A DNA stretch of 64,000 bases. It comes from Serpula lacrymans var. lacrymans S7.9 (taxonomy: Eukaryota; Basidiomycota; Agaricomycetes; Boletales; Serpulaceae). Within the stretch, counting starts at the first letter, position 1, and each line of letters opens with the position of its first letter. This document shows, piece after piece, positions 54,388 through 64,000 of the stretch. A model generated the notes under the pieces. That model worked only from the letters and a program-made list of their open reading frames with translations, made no database searches and had not been told where the DNA came from. The stretch is from the NCBI RefSeq assembly GCF_000218685.1, contig NW_006763290.1, forward strand, positions 3,684,908-3,748,907, given 5' to 3'. Position numbers and translations under genes: made by a program.

Positions 54388-55890
54388 TTATCCATGGGGG
54401 GGGGCAATAACTTCATCCCCAAACACCGGGGGTTGCGACGAGACACACTGCATTGCCAACTGAATTTTCACCGTCTCAAGCTTGATGCGGGCCTCCTCAA
54501 CACAAGCCTGTGCAAGACTCTGCTCCGATTCATAGTGTTCACATTGCGTTTCCCATTTATGCTCTTGCTCAACCTCCCAATCACTTAGGACCTTGACCTT
54601 GAGGTTGAGCTTCTGGTGTTTGATGATGTTGCTACCTTTGAGTAGCACAAGGAACTGTTGGCCTTCTTGAGTGCCTTGGCATGCACTGATTCACACCCAT
54701 GCTTGCTAGAAGTCTTCTGGGTGGGGGGGGCGGGTGAATGCTGACGAGGTAGAGGCCAGATGGACCTGGGGGGAAGGATGAGAAGCCGGTGGTGTCAGAA
54801 TCTGAGTCAGCACTAGACTGGTAAAACAAATGCCATTCCCCCTCCTTTAAAGAAGGGGAGACAGCATACAGGGAGGCTTGAGGTGAATGTGAGGATGAGA
54901 AGAATGGGGGGGGAGGTGCCGCGTCCTTGAGGGGGGCTAAATGTTGGGCTGTGAGCACAACTCACACCCCTGGTCCTGAACACAGACCCAACACTGTGTG
55001 GTTTTGAGTCCTCCTTAAGGCTTGGCATATCAAGCGAGGAGTTGTCCGTTACAGAAAGAGGGGGGATCTGGTTCAGCACTTGTTGTAGAGTTGTGTCAGC
55101 AGGGCTGCGCACATATCCCGGATGCACCTCCAGGGCAGCATCATATTGCATAAACTGCAGCACATTCTGGTCGAGAGCAGACACTGCAGGGTCTGTACAA
55201 GTAGATGCTGGAGGAGGGTCTATACTAGAAGGTGGTAGTAAAGGAGGGGTTTTGGCTGGTGACAGCTGATGAGTTAGGGCCTCAGCTGGCAATTTGGAGA
55301 GATATCTCTAGATCGGAGGCCTCCTTGCCATGGTTATGACCTGGGGATGATGAGATGGCCAGTATGTTGATGGAGGGTATCTCCCTCCACCAGCCGTGCA
55401 GATCCTCCTATCATGGAAGGTTGATTTTAAGTTTTTCTGAAAGAAAAAGCAGTTAAAAAAACTGCAAGATCAAAGAGAAGGGGGAGGAGGAGGGGAGGGA
55501 CTTACTGATCAGATTCCAGGCATGAGTTTCTGGCTCAATATCATTGTAGCAAAAGCCTAAACCAGTGGAGCCAAGTTTGCAATTAAAGGCCTGATACTTT
55601 GTTTTCAAACTGTGTGATAAGATCAAATTGGCCATTTAAAGAAATGGGGGCATTGAGACTTCCTTTGAGAGATGGTTATCCACTGCCCGAGCATACTTCT
55701 GCTGATTGTTAGCATAATCTTGGCGTGTGTCAGCATGTTCATCAACAGAGAATATATGATCTGCAATAATAGTGTGGACATCAGATTTGCTGGAGCTACT
55801 CTTGTTAACAACTTTGTGGTGACCACGGGACTTTGCCTCCTTGGTGGAATCTGAAAATAAAGCACCACAGTGCTCTTTGTGCCTATTCAA
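54388..55890 (-). pseudogene. Harbinger-1 second reading unit
   Basis: Consecutive - strand frames (55890-55636, 55635-55453, 55292-54813, 54648-54388) could form an intron-containing protein ending in a Glu-rich helix (EQEHKWETQCEHYESEQSLA). It has Pro/Ser-rich middles and poly-G/poly-C tracts in the DNA. By position it should be the DNA-binding partner that PIF/Harbinger elements encode, but no Myb/SANT signature is clear to me. Frames disagree, so it is probably dead. Confidence 0.45.
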
Positions 55891-56167
55891 GTAGTGAATG
55901 AGCCTCCGAGTTCAGGCTGGCTTTTTCCCCCACTAAACCTGAAGCTGCCGGGTGCCTTCTGTCTGCTAGCTCAAATCTGTGGAGGGGGTAAGCGAGGCTC
56001 TCTGAGACAAATTGGGAGGGTGAGTTTTCTTGTTTTGTGGGGCCAGGGGAGATTGTTGAGAATCAGTGGATGGCAAGTGATAAGTGTTTGATGGGAGGCT
56101 GCATAACACACCTCAGCTGCATGTGCCGTGCCTTCAACCTCCGACAAGGTGCCGCCCAACTCTGCAG

Positions 56168-56246
56168 TGTCTTTTTTCTTAACCCTCACTTAAGGAGTGC
56201 CCTAAGCAAACCTTAAGGAAAGTGCTAGGCGAGGTTTGAGGACCAT
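56168..56246 (-). repeat. right TIR of Harbinger-1
   Basis: It is the inverted partner of 52321-52399 and ends GGTTTGAGGACCAT on the + strand. Confidence 0.9.
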
Positions 56247-56491
56247 TTATGTAACGGTCACAAAAAATGTCACACAAAAGAAAGCGAAAAGTGGGAGAGC
56301 TCCCGAGCGCAATAAATGTCACAGTTCTAAGTCTACTATTGATGCAGAAAGCGCTCCCCTACAACTACAAACAAGGGGTGTTATATACTGGTTCAGAGAA
56401 TAAGGGTAGCATAAGTCCAATGCTAACTAACTAAGGAGCAATGGGGATGAGCAAAGCTAGAGCTGATATAAAGGAAAGTATTACGGGCTAA
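56247..56491. other. short spacer between the Harbinger elements
   Basis: No gene. The sequence may be the continuation of the Gypsy-3 5' end displaced by Harbinger-1 (TGTAACGGTCAC at 56250 looks LTR-like), but nothing confirms it. Confidence 0.35.
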
Positions 56492-56729
56492 GGGCCCGTT
56501 TGGCAGTCACCATTTCAAAATGTCACCCACCAAAAAGAGTTGCGTTTTGTTTTAAAATGGTGCCGTTTCGGAACAAGCTGATGTGTTTGGCAACTCAGCT
56601 CGTTTTGGAAAAACTTTGTCACACTGGTCTGCAAATTGTGTTCCCAACTTTTACACTCAAACTACAGTAGCTCATACTGCTCTATTACTCTCAAACCCAC
56701 CTCAAAAGCCCACACTCAAGATTTCATCT

Positions 56730-57863
56730 ATGAAAAACAGGCTCCTTGCCAACAAAGAGAACCAACCTCCTAGTCAACAATCTCAGAGTCCAGCCCCAAA
56801 AGAGCCCCAAAATGCGAAATGGACATCAGAGGATGATGCCACATTTGTGGATAAATTGAAGGAGGCACAAATGGAAGGTAATCAACTTAACAATAACTTC
56901 AAAAAATCAGCTTTTGTTGCTGTAGCTGTTGTGCTAGTGCAGAGCCATAAAACCAGTGGTGGTGCACCAAAGACATATCTACAAAATGTAGCCAACATTG
57001 GGGAACAGTAAGTCAACCATTGTACAACATATATTGTACTGATTTTTATCATCACAGTTAAAGGCTATGTGCCTTGTTGTTCAGCAGCTCCAAGAGCTGC
57101 TAGTTTTGGATGGGATAATACCAGAAAGAAAGTAACTGCTGAAAAAGATGTGTGGGATAACTATATTGCAGTAAGTATAGAGTCAATAATTTAGCATGGG
57201 ATGTACTCAATTAGATCTGCCTCAGTCCCATCCAGAAGCAAAGCTATGGTGTACAAACCCTTTTCCGTTCTATGACAATATAATTGGACTCATTGATGGA
57301 CACTATGCCACTGGTGAGGGTGCTTTTCATATCCCAGAGATTGATGAGCCTTCTTTGCCCTCACCTCATCCTTACAAGGAGCAAGTGGATCAAGATGATG
57401 TGGGCACAGTGGATGGTCATCCAGAGAGTGATTTAGACTTGGATGGGGAAGAAAAGTCTCAAGTATGTGATATGGCTTGATGTTGACTTTACCTCACTAT
57501 TCATTTATCTAGGATTCTATTGAAGTGTCTCAGAGCTCAAAACACAAATGTGCAGCTTCTGGATCACCCACTCCTGCATCTGCATCAAAGCGCCTTTGTA
57601 CCAAGGTGACAGGACCTTCTGCCATCCTTGGAATTGCAGATGCTCTTAGTGCTATGGCTTCATCACTCAGTCGTCCTGACCCTAGTATTTCCCAGCTTAT
57701 TAATGATGTCCCCAGCATACCTAAGAGGAGAATTGCTGCAATCAAGGCTGTTTGTGTTGATGATGCATTGTCTACTGCTAAGCGCACACAAGCAATTGCA
57801 CTATTCACCAAGAATATTGCCATTGCTGATGCATATTCTGCTATCTCTGATGATGTCCTTTAA
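56730..57863 (+). pseudogene. Harbinger-2 Myb/SANT-like DNA-binding protein
   Basis: From ATG 56730: KWTSEDDATFVDKLKEAQME, NNNFKKSAFVAVAVVL (SANT helices) to an intron near 57007. Then come LKAMCLVVQQLQEL and, in another frame, FGWDNTRKKVTAEKDVWDNY, so a frameshift lies near 57105. After a second intron (57173-57229): HPEAKLWCTNPFPFYDNI and GHYATGEGAFHIPEI. A third intron precedes a C-terminal part ending at TAA (57861-57863). In this superfamily the SANT protein binds transposon ends with the transposase. Confidence 0.75.
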
Positions 57864-57893
57864 TCCAACTACATCCGTCTAATAGCTTTACTA

Positions 57894-59163
57894 TTACTTG
57901 ATGACATGACTATGATCCTTTTGGTCCTGCCGCACAGTTTGACTATTCTGTCCACCACCTATGCTGTCCCCTTCTTCATTGTTACTGTCATCAGGATCAT
58001 GAACTTGTATGAAGTTGTGAAAAATGCAAAGTGCAGGAACAAGCTTTGTTTGTACCTCCAAAGCATACTCTGGAGCTGCAACCATTAGTCAAAAGTGTCT
58101 CTTAACCACCCCAAAAGATGCGCTCAATAACATTATGAGCTTGAGCATGGTGTAAATTGAAAAGCTCTTTGAAGTTTTTGGGCCTGAAAGATAACAAGTA
58201 TGAGCTGAGATATCAAAGTGAAAGATATAAAGACCTTTGTGAAGCTCTACCCCATTCCTTCAAATGGTATCGTACTCCATAGTAGGGGACCAAAAGAGAA
58301 TCACATGAGGGAAAGCCTGCATCTGCAAGATAATATAGACCTGGAGGAATTACAAAGCCATTGCTGTGAGCATTGTTATACACACAACTATCAGCAGCAC
58401 TGCCCTCCCAGCCAGACAGGGCATATAAAAAGTGCATGTCAAAGGTACAAGCAGCAAGAATATTTTGAGAAAGCTGACCCTTCCGATTACAATAGCGTCC
58501 AGTAAGAGTATCATCAGGAACAAAGACATCAATATGGCTACCACCTATGGCACCATGACACTGTTTAAAGAAGGGATAGAACTTGGGCTCATCTTGGATT
58601 TCAGGAGGGATCTCCTCATTAGGGGGGAGATTGATGTATTTCTGGTAAAAGGCAGGAGAAACCACCATATTGAGCATACAGTGAAAAAGATCCTATAAGT
58701 AACTAGGTTTGATACTCAGTGAATGATATTGAAGAATAAACACATGCATACTTTGAAATTGTATCAGCACTATGCTAGAACCTCTCCTGCATATCCCTAT
58801 TTGCTCCACCAGTGCGACACATTCAGAGAAAGATAGCAAGCTGCTCCTCTGTTGAGATATGCTTGGAGTGACAAAAATCTGCATAATCCTTGAGCTTTTG
58901 AATGAGCCTGCGGAAAAGCGGCTCGGAAAGCCCCATCATATTATAGAATTGACAAGGATGTCCACATAATAGCTCTCTAACTCAAGCATGACCAGTTAAA
59001 ATTGAATTATGCTGAGGTGATCTAATAAGAGATGATACTGAAGCTAGTGATACAGCAGCAGCAGCTGTGGCTGAAGCCAGGGAAGCAGCCTTCCTTTGTT
59101 AAGCAGGAGATGACTTAAGGAGAGCCAAGGCAGCTGCTTTCTTTTGAGAGGAGGATATGGTCA
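57894..59163 (-). pseudogene. Harbinger-2 DDE transposase
   Basis: ATG at 59163 opens an Ala-rich N-terminus. Then GLSEPLFRRLIQKLKDYADF, HISTEEQLAIFL and YQKYINLPPNEEIPPEIQ lead to the catalytic blocks. Block one reads CHGAIGGSHIDVF, with Gly where AIDGTHI has the first Asp. Block two is YYLADAGFP (Asp kept). Block three, split by a frame change near 58150, is VIERIFG-like with Glu kept. The C-terminus reads PEYALEVQTKLVPALCIFHN. At least two stops interrupt the N-terminal part. Confidence 0.82.
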
Positions 59164-59200
59164 TGATGGAGGCTCGGGGGGCAGAAATACGGTGGATTGT

Positions 59201-60460
59201 CAGTTACAGTTTGACATGCCACCTCTGGCAAGTATGTTTTAACAGCCACTACATGTATACCTGTCATTAAGTAAAAAATACTAAATTAACATTAAATACC
59301 TGTAAAAGAATCATTTGTGTGACTTGTGATAACCCATAGTATGCACAAAGTTTGTGATGTGAAGAGTATATTGCTACAACTTTTGCACGTTGACGCCAAG
59401 GCAGAGAGTGCACCCTATGCAGCTATTGTACAAGGTATGTAAACAGCCCACTTCAAGGCAAAATTTCCACTGCTCCAGCCTCAATGGCCTCCTGCATAGC
59501 AGTAATTCCAACCTCTAAAGAGAGGCAACATGTAAAGACCCTGCGGCTCACCCCAATGATATGGGGGGAGGTGGATTGCCTACATATGTATAATGTTAGA
59601 TTATTTTTTTCAAAAGAAAAGGATTAGAGGACTTACCAATCGGAAAATATGCCAATCCGGCTACCTTGCATTACCAAATATAACTGCTGATCATTGCTAA
59701 CCGTCTCTGGCACCTCAAAGACTTGCCCAAGGTATGTACAGGTAGCTGGGGGAGTGGTCACATTTTTGGGGGCAACCACAGCGGCCAGTGCAGCCCCAGA
59801 AGTGGCAGATGTAGAGGTGGTGGGGTGGGTTGCACCAGCCGAGGGGTAAGAGGCATTGATGGCTGTAGAGGCGGGGAAGCAACAAGGGCAGTGTCAATAG
59901 CAGTGGCGGACTGAGAAGAAGCTGGTGCTGGAGCCATGGAGGGGGTGTTGACAACAGGAAGGTGGGGAATGGTGTGGTCAATGACAGCGGACATGAGCAC
60001 CATTGCGCTGTTGCTGCTCAGTGTCATGGTGGTGAGGAGAGATAGCAAAACGGCTGTGGAAGGGGATATTAGTCAGGATGGAGATGGAGAGGAAGAACAC
60101 ATGCGGATCATACCTATAGCTTTGTCCTCCGCCTCAACATTATTAACGCTTGCCGGACATTCAGGCAGTTTATTGTTTGAACAACCGGGGGGAGGAAACT
60201 CAGTTATTGCAGAAGGGGAGGAAACAGGTGAGTCGATTTGATAGGGAGATGAAGAAAGTAACACATACATTTTATACAATTTGAGGGTCATAGATGCTGA
60301 GCTGTACACCAGCCTAATGAGCACCTAATAAAGAACAACAATGGGAGTAGCAGAGAGAATCAGCCATTTAAGGTTGTGGGAATAATCTTGTCATTAATCG
60401 GGAGACCACTGTACTCAACTACTAAGAGATTACCTGGAATCCTGCATCGATGTTTGGCTC
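59201..60460. other. low-complexity region, no certain gene
   Basis: A Pro/Thr/Ala-rich - strand frame (60048-59758) and a preceding one (60324-60073) could be pieces of a disordered protein, but the opposite strand is equally open and no domain is visible. It may be the remainder of Harbinger-2 or of another element. Confidence 0.3.
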
Positions 60461-60467
60461 ATCCACC

Positions 60468-60998
60468 AAGCTCCCTTATTCCATTGCCTATGCCCTGCAT
60501 CGCACTAAACTCCACTCATCTGTCACTTTTTCCACCCTTGTTCTTTTGCAGCGCTTGAAGGCTTGTTTTCCCACAGCTTGAGGCTTCTCTGGTCATAGAC
60601 TTGTTGTCTCCGCATTTATGATTGCTTCAAAAGTCATCTGCAACGACATGTACAGTAATAAGTCCTGGGGCATTTTGGCTCAGGGTATGTTCCAATTACG
60701 TGAAATTAACCAGATGAAAAGAGAGATGTGCCAGTATCTTGACTGGGAGCTCAACATGGACCCAATTACTCTGAAGAAGTTTGAAGAAATAATACGCAAG
60801 TTGTCCTGGAGCATTGAACTTCCCTATTTCACTATCTATGCCCTGCATCACACTAAACTCCACTTATATGTTGTATTTGTTGCCCTCATGATTCTTCTGG
60901 CCATAGGCTCTTCAGATCTGCAACTTCAAAGGTTATTTGCAACAACACCTACTCAAACCGGTATTTTGACTGCAACTCCCCCATTCATAATCATCTAA
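60468..60998 (+). pseudogene. cyclin-like pseudogene with a partial in-frame second copy
   Basis: The frame reads KLPYSIAYALHRTKLHSSVT, FSTLVLLQRLKACFPTA, TGA (60579-60581), GFSGHRLVVSAFMIASKVIC, NDMYSNKSWGILAQ and FQLREINQMKREMCQYLDWE. This is the N-terminal cyclin fold of a PHO80/PCL-like or basidiomycete-specific cyclin. From about 60816 the same sequence begins again in frame (ELPYFTIYALHHTKLHLYVV) and decays. The kinase-binding helix (MIASKV) is present, but the stop and truncation make it a pseudogene. Confidence 0.75.
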
Positions 60999-60999
60999 A

Positions 61000-61617
61000 T
61001 GTAATCATCCAGGTTTTTTGGCATCACCTGCAACTCATCAATATTTATCCTCTGCTGCTAATGGTCTCAAACACTGGGACAATAACAAGATACCTACAGA
61101 GTAAGAGCAAATCTGAGGTGAGCTATAAACCATCCCATGGAGATAATATCAACATAGAATCTACAGTTTGTTTACAGATTACAAAGATCCTGCTGAGTCA
61201 CTCCCATTACTCAAATCAGTCCAATCTGGAACAAGGTCAGTCTCAGATCCATTGGATGAATACTGATTACTGACCAAATTTCCTTCTGCGGAATCCTTGG
61301 CCAGCGATTGATACGCAGGGAAGTTGACCACGGACACAAGCGAGCATGAACTCTGAGTTTGCTAAGCCATTAGGAGGAAGTGCAGGCTGTGAGCTGACGA
61401 GGGCATTAATTTGGGGGTTCACGTGTGGGGACCAAATTGAGCAAGGTGGTTGTAGGGGGTATACCTGTCCAATTGAGAACTTCTGGGAAGTGTCTAGCCA
61501 CTTGCTGAGAGCTAACAGGGACAGAACTAGAGTCCAGTATGAGTAACTATATTATCAGAGAGTACAGAATGTGTACAGTACCTAGAGTCCAGTATGAGTA
61601 GCTAAAGAATAGAAATA
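61000..61617. other. no certain gene; possible tail of the cyclin pseudogene
   Basis: Short Ser/Asn-rich frames at 61030-61260 may be the decayed C-terminal tail of the cyclin. The rest has no supportable coding content. Confidence 0.3.
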
Positions 61618-61790
61618 CTGTTAGTTTTGGTGATTCTGCACCTAGTTGTGCTATCTATTTTACCTTCTTTCTAAATCACTTTCCTCTTTATTCTTTTTGC
61701 TCTATTGTTCAGTATTCACTGAGCATTCTATAATTTTGCCTTTGTGGCTAATTTGTTTACCTTTGTTTACAAAACTTCGGACTAGTATTG
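61618..61790 (+). repeat. dispersed repeat, copy related to 14380-14530
   Basis: TGTTAGTTTTGGTGATTCTG, then CAGTATTCACTGAG, TTGCCT(T/C)TGTGGCT and TTTACAAAAC, occur in the same order in both places. Confidence 0.6.
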
Positions 61791-61928
61791 CAAAGTCCAG
61801 TACCCTCATGCAGGAATACATTTGTTTGCCATTTGAAAGCAGGGGGCAGCAGTTGAAAGATGTCATGTCCCAAATCAAGAAAGGTCACTATTTGTATGTA
61901 GATACAGTCATTGAGATAATACAGGAGC

Positions 61929-63408
61929 TCAGTTGCGGCTACCCTCACTCCCATTGGAGTTAGTCCACCCCAAAATATACTCTTTGTCAGTCTCCTCATC
62001 AGATGAAAAGCTCCCATGTGCCATATTCCCTTGTACGTCCTCAGAAGGTTGTGGTTGATAAGGTGGAAAGTCAACGACTGGCATAAAGTTGGATCCTAGA
62101 AAACCTTCTTCAGATAAAGCGGGCTGAGAACTGATGATTTCTTGCAGAATCTGTTGGTCATGAGTACAAAAACGGCCCAGCAATTGATGATATACCCCCT
62201 ATGCAGTGTTGTTAGTAACAGCTAGGTATCTTGACTCGGCAAAAAATGCTGAGGCCTGTGCATTGAAAGCTGGGGGTACCAGGTCATAGACTTTGTGTCC
62301 TGGACATGCATACTTCTCCCAGACTTGCTGTAGGTACGGCATGTGAACTTTGACCTGTATCAAATAAATAAAAGTTAGTAAAGTGCAGTTAGGACCATAA
62401 AAGGGGCACTCACCAAGAAATCTGTGAAGTTCCAACGTTCAGACTGTTGGAAGATGTTGTCAGGACGTCTGTGAGGTAATACTTTGTTCTTGTTATGCCA
62501 AGGACAAGTTGAATTGGATTGCTGAACAAATAGATCGAGCTCGAGCTGTAACACAGGGATGAAAACAAAATGGAAAACAAGGCTGCTTGAATTCATCAGA
62601 AACAAAGGGGTTGTACGAGATGTGACAATGCTTACCGTTCCAAGGTGTCATCAGGATTATATAGCCCATTATCAAGTCCTTCATCTAACAGTGCTTCAAA
62701 ACCAGGAGCCCACCATTTTTGAAGCTAGCTCCAGAATATCTTGGGCTTAATATTGCAATGGGAACCTTTAAAAGCATATTGTAAGGTTTTGTCAAGAGCA
62801 GGGTCATGTAAGTGTCATAGGAGTGTTTGGGTATTTGCTATGCCATTGTTCTCGGAACCAGGGTCACTCTGGGTAATGGGTGGCATCCCTTCAAGTTTCT
62901 CAATAGTATCACAGAACCATCTGCAGATTAGACGTGGATTCCTATTAGTCCACCAAATCTTGAGCCATAGAATGTGGCCAGAAAACGGCTCTAACCCGAT
63001 GTGAAGGAACAGCTGGAAACACCTCCATTTGTTGTGTTGGTCAAAGTTCCAGAGGTCGTTAACACCAGCCGTCCAAAAATAGCTGCACTTCAACTGACAA
63101 TATTTGTGTGCTAAGACCTTGTTTGGATAATGCTCATTCATGTACCGCAAAATTAACTTGCTATTTGTTACAAAGGCTCGTCAGTTACTTGTTTTGTACT
63201 GCCAATCAAGGACGTACCGGGGCGTCATCACACCCTCTTCATCACGTAGCACGGCCTTCATGTCATGTGAACCCTGTTGTGGGTATTGCAGATGCAAACA
63301 TTTGATGGAGGGCCCAATACTCTCCATGGTGTGTGCTTGACCATGAGTGCTCTTGAGACCCCATTGCATACACTTTTTCTTAAGGAGGGAAAAACTGTGT
63401 GATTTCAA
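61929..63408 (-). pseudogene. stand-alone rve-type integrase family protein
   Basis: N-terminal part: QWGLKSTHGQAHTMESIGPS and SHDMKAVLRDEEGVMTPRYV. Core: VNDLWNFDQHNKWRCFQLFL (first Asp), HIGLEPFSGHILWLKIWWTN, PPITQSDPGSENNGIANTQT (second Asp) and WWAPGFEALLDEGLDNGLYN (likely Glu). After an intron: FVFIPVLQLELDLFVQQSNS and NKNKVLPHRRPDNIFQ. After a 59-nt intron (62355-62413) comes the C-terminal VYDLVPPAFNAQASAFFAES. In-frame stops near 63181, 62815, 62720 and 62217 disable it. The family is repeated in Agaricomycete genomes outside LTR elements; its mobility type is not established by this sequence. Confidence 0.75.
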
Positions 63409-63419
63409 GATGAGTTTAA

Positions 63420-64000
63420 TGTATTGTTAATAAATAATAAATATTCCAACACTCACAAGAGTATATATTGTGTTGTGTTGTAGTGGTCCTTCAAACGCAC
63501 AAGAATTTCTGGGTTCAAGTAACCAGCAGCAACATACTTTTCATCCAAGGCTGTATCACGTTGTCTGGGGCTATTGTCAATACAAAGGTCAGTTGTTTAT
63601 TGCTGTCAATGAAACAGAAATTTACGAGGTTGTGTATCAGTCCCATTTCAACCTGTACAATTGGGCATGGGTGTCACGGTGGTGAAAAATCTAGACGATG
63701 AGGAAACATAACAAAAGAGAACCTGTGCCAGCTAAAGTAAACGACTGAGCCTCACTGCCCCCACAATTTCTCTGTGATTCCCTTATCTCCTCCGAGTTTC
63801 CGCCTTTGCTATCTATGAAACTGATTACATTGAGAGTCATTATGTTGTTCTTAAAAGTGTATTATTTAGGATGTTTGATTTCCTGTTGAGTCAATGCAAG
63901 GATGAGTTGTTTATTGTAAAGGAAAGAGTATGCAACACATGGGATTTGCTTACCAACACATTTTTCCCTCATGTCCGGATGCAGGTGAATCCCACAAGCT
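63420..64000. other. no certain gene at the right edge
   Basis: A + strand frame at 63470-63685 (LYHVVWGYCQYKGQLFIAVN, then FNLYNWAWVSRW) looks protein-like and ends at TGA, but its start and family are unknown. It could be the C-terminus of a transposon protein. The rest up to the edge has only short frames. Confidence 0.35.

Larger units (their letters stand above)
52321..56246 (+). mobile_element. Harbinger-1: PIF/Harbinger transposon, 3926 bp
   Basis: Inverted ends of about 80 bp (52321-about 52399 and about 56168-56246) share ATGGTCCTCAAACCTCGCCT and 62 nearly perfect bases. The transposase is on the + strand and a second, convergent reading unit is on the - strand, the usual two-gene plan of this superfamily. 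A clean 3-bp TSD is not visible (ATA on the left, TTA on the right). It inserted into the 5' region of Gypsy-3. Confidence 0.88.
56492..59200. mobile_element. Harbinger-2: second PIF/Harbinger element, right end not found
   Basis: GGGCCCGTTTGGCAG at 56492 is a typical end sequence of DNA transposons of this type. It is followed by a SANT-domain gene on the + strand and a convergent DDE transposase on the - strand. I could not find the inverted partner of the end to the right of 59163, so the right limit is approximate. Confidence 0.7.

Noticed and set aside
54632..55292. Two overlapping Pro-rich genes on the - strand of Harbinger-1
   Set aside because: They are two frames of one low-complexity region, with poly-G/C tracts keeping several frames open.
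59715..60048. Secreted or disordered Pro-rich protein
   Set aside because: Both strands are open and low in complexity, there is no signal peptide, and no conserved motif is visible.

Overview
This window is eukaryotic and looks like a transposon-rich region of a filamentous basidiomycete, probably an Agaricomycete. Three things point that way. The one intact multi-exon gene has many introns of about 50 nt. The mobile-element fauna combines Tf1/Tf2-type chromodomain Gypsy elements, Copia, KDZ (Zisupton-like), PIF/Harbinger, hAT- and Tc1-like remnants and a Tad-like LINE. Base composition is moderately AT-rich. Genus and species cannot be fixed from the sequence alone.

Only one gene is clearly a working host gene: an SR-rich, three-RRM splicing factor of the RBM39/Rsd1 family at 11139-13475 (+). 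I resolve it into 12 exons, two of whose introns need GC-AG borders. A second, less certain host gene is a two-exon hypothetical protein at 269-1128 (-). Almost everything else is mobile DNA in various states of decay.

Layout. 0-7 kb: gene ends, a Copia solo LTR, a small hAT-like element and copy A of an unclassified repeat called X here. 7.5-10.2 kb: a KDZ-type DNA transposon with 109-bp inverted ends and a Gypsy solo LTR inserted in its transposase. 11.1-13.5 kb: the splicing factor. 13.5-16.3 kb: old repeats and a Copia remnant. 16.36-22.1 kb: Gypsy-1 (-), old and CpG-depleted. 22.7-25.4 kb: a pile of Gypsy LTRs, a leader fragment and a Tc1-like piece. 25.63-30.76 kb: a nearly complete but inactivated Copia element (-). 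31.3-37.6 kb: Gypsy-2 (-), the best preserved chromovirus. 37.6-40.0 kb: an LTR stub, a gene fragment with a hairpin MITE, and copy B of repeat X. 40.9-43.2 kb: a large transposase-like pseudogene. 44.8-47 kb: an unrecognised pseudogene split by a Copia solo LTR. 47-49 kb: a LINE split by a Gypsy LTR. 49-50 kb: a 122-bp inverted repeat containing tRNA-like sequences. 50-52.2 kb: another Gypsy gag, also split by a solo LTR. 52.32-56.25 kb: Harbinger-1. 56.49-59.2 kb: Harbinger-2. 60.5-61 kb: a partly duplicated cyclin pseudogene. 61.9-63.4 kb: an rve-type integrase pseudogene.

The parts relate mainly through insertion history. At least five solo LTRs sit between exact 5-bp target duplications, several inside older elements, so the order of insertions can be read. 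The Gypsy copies carry a sequence just inside the 5' LTR that is complementary to the predicted start of their own transcript, which suggests Tf1-style self-priming. The Copia element carries a primer site matching the anticodon half of initiator tRNA-Met.
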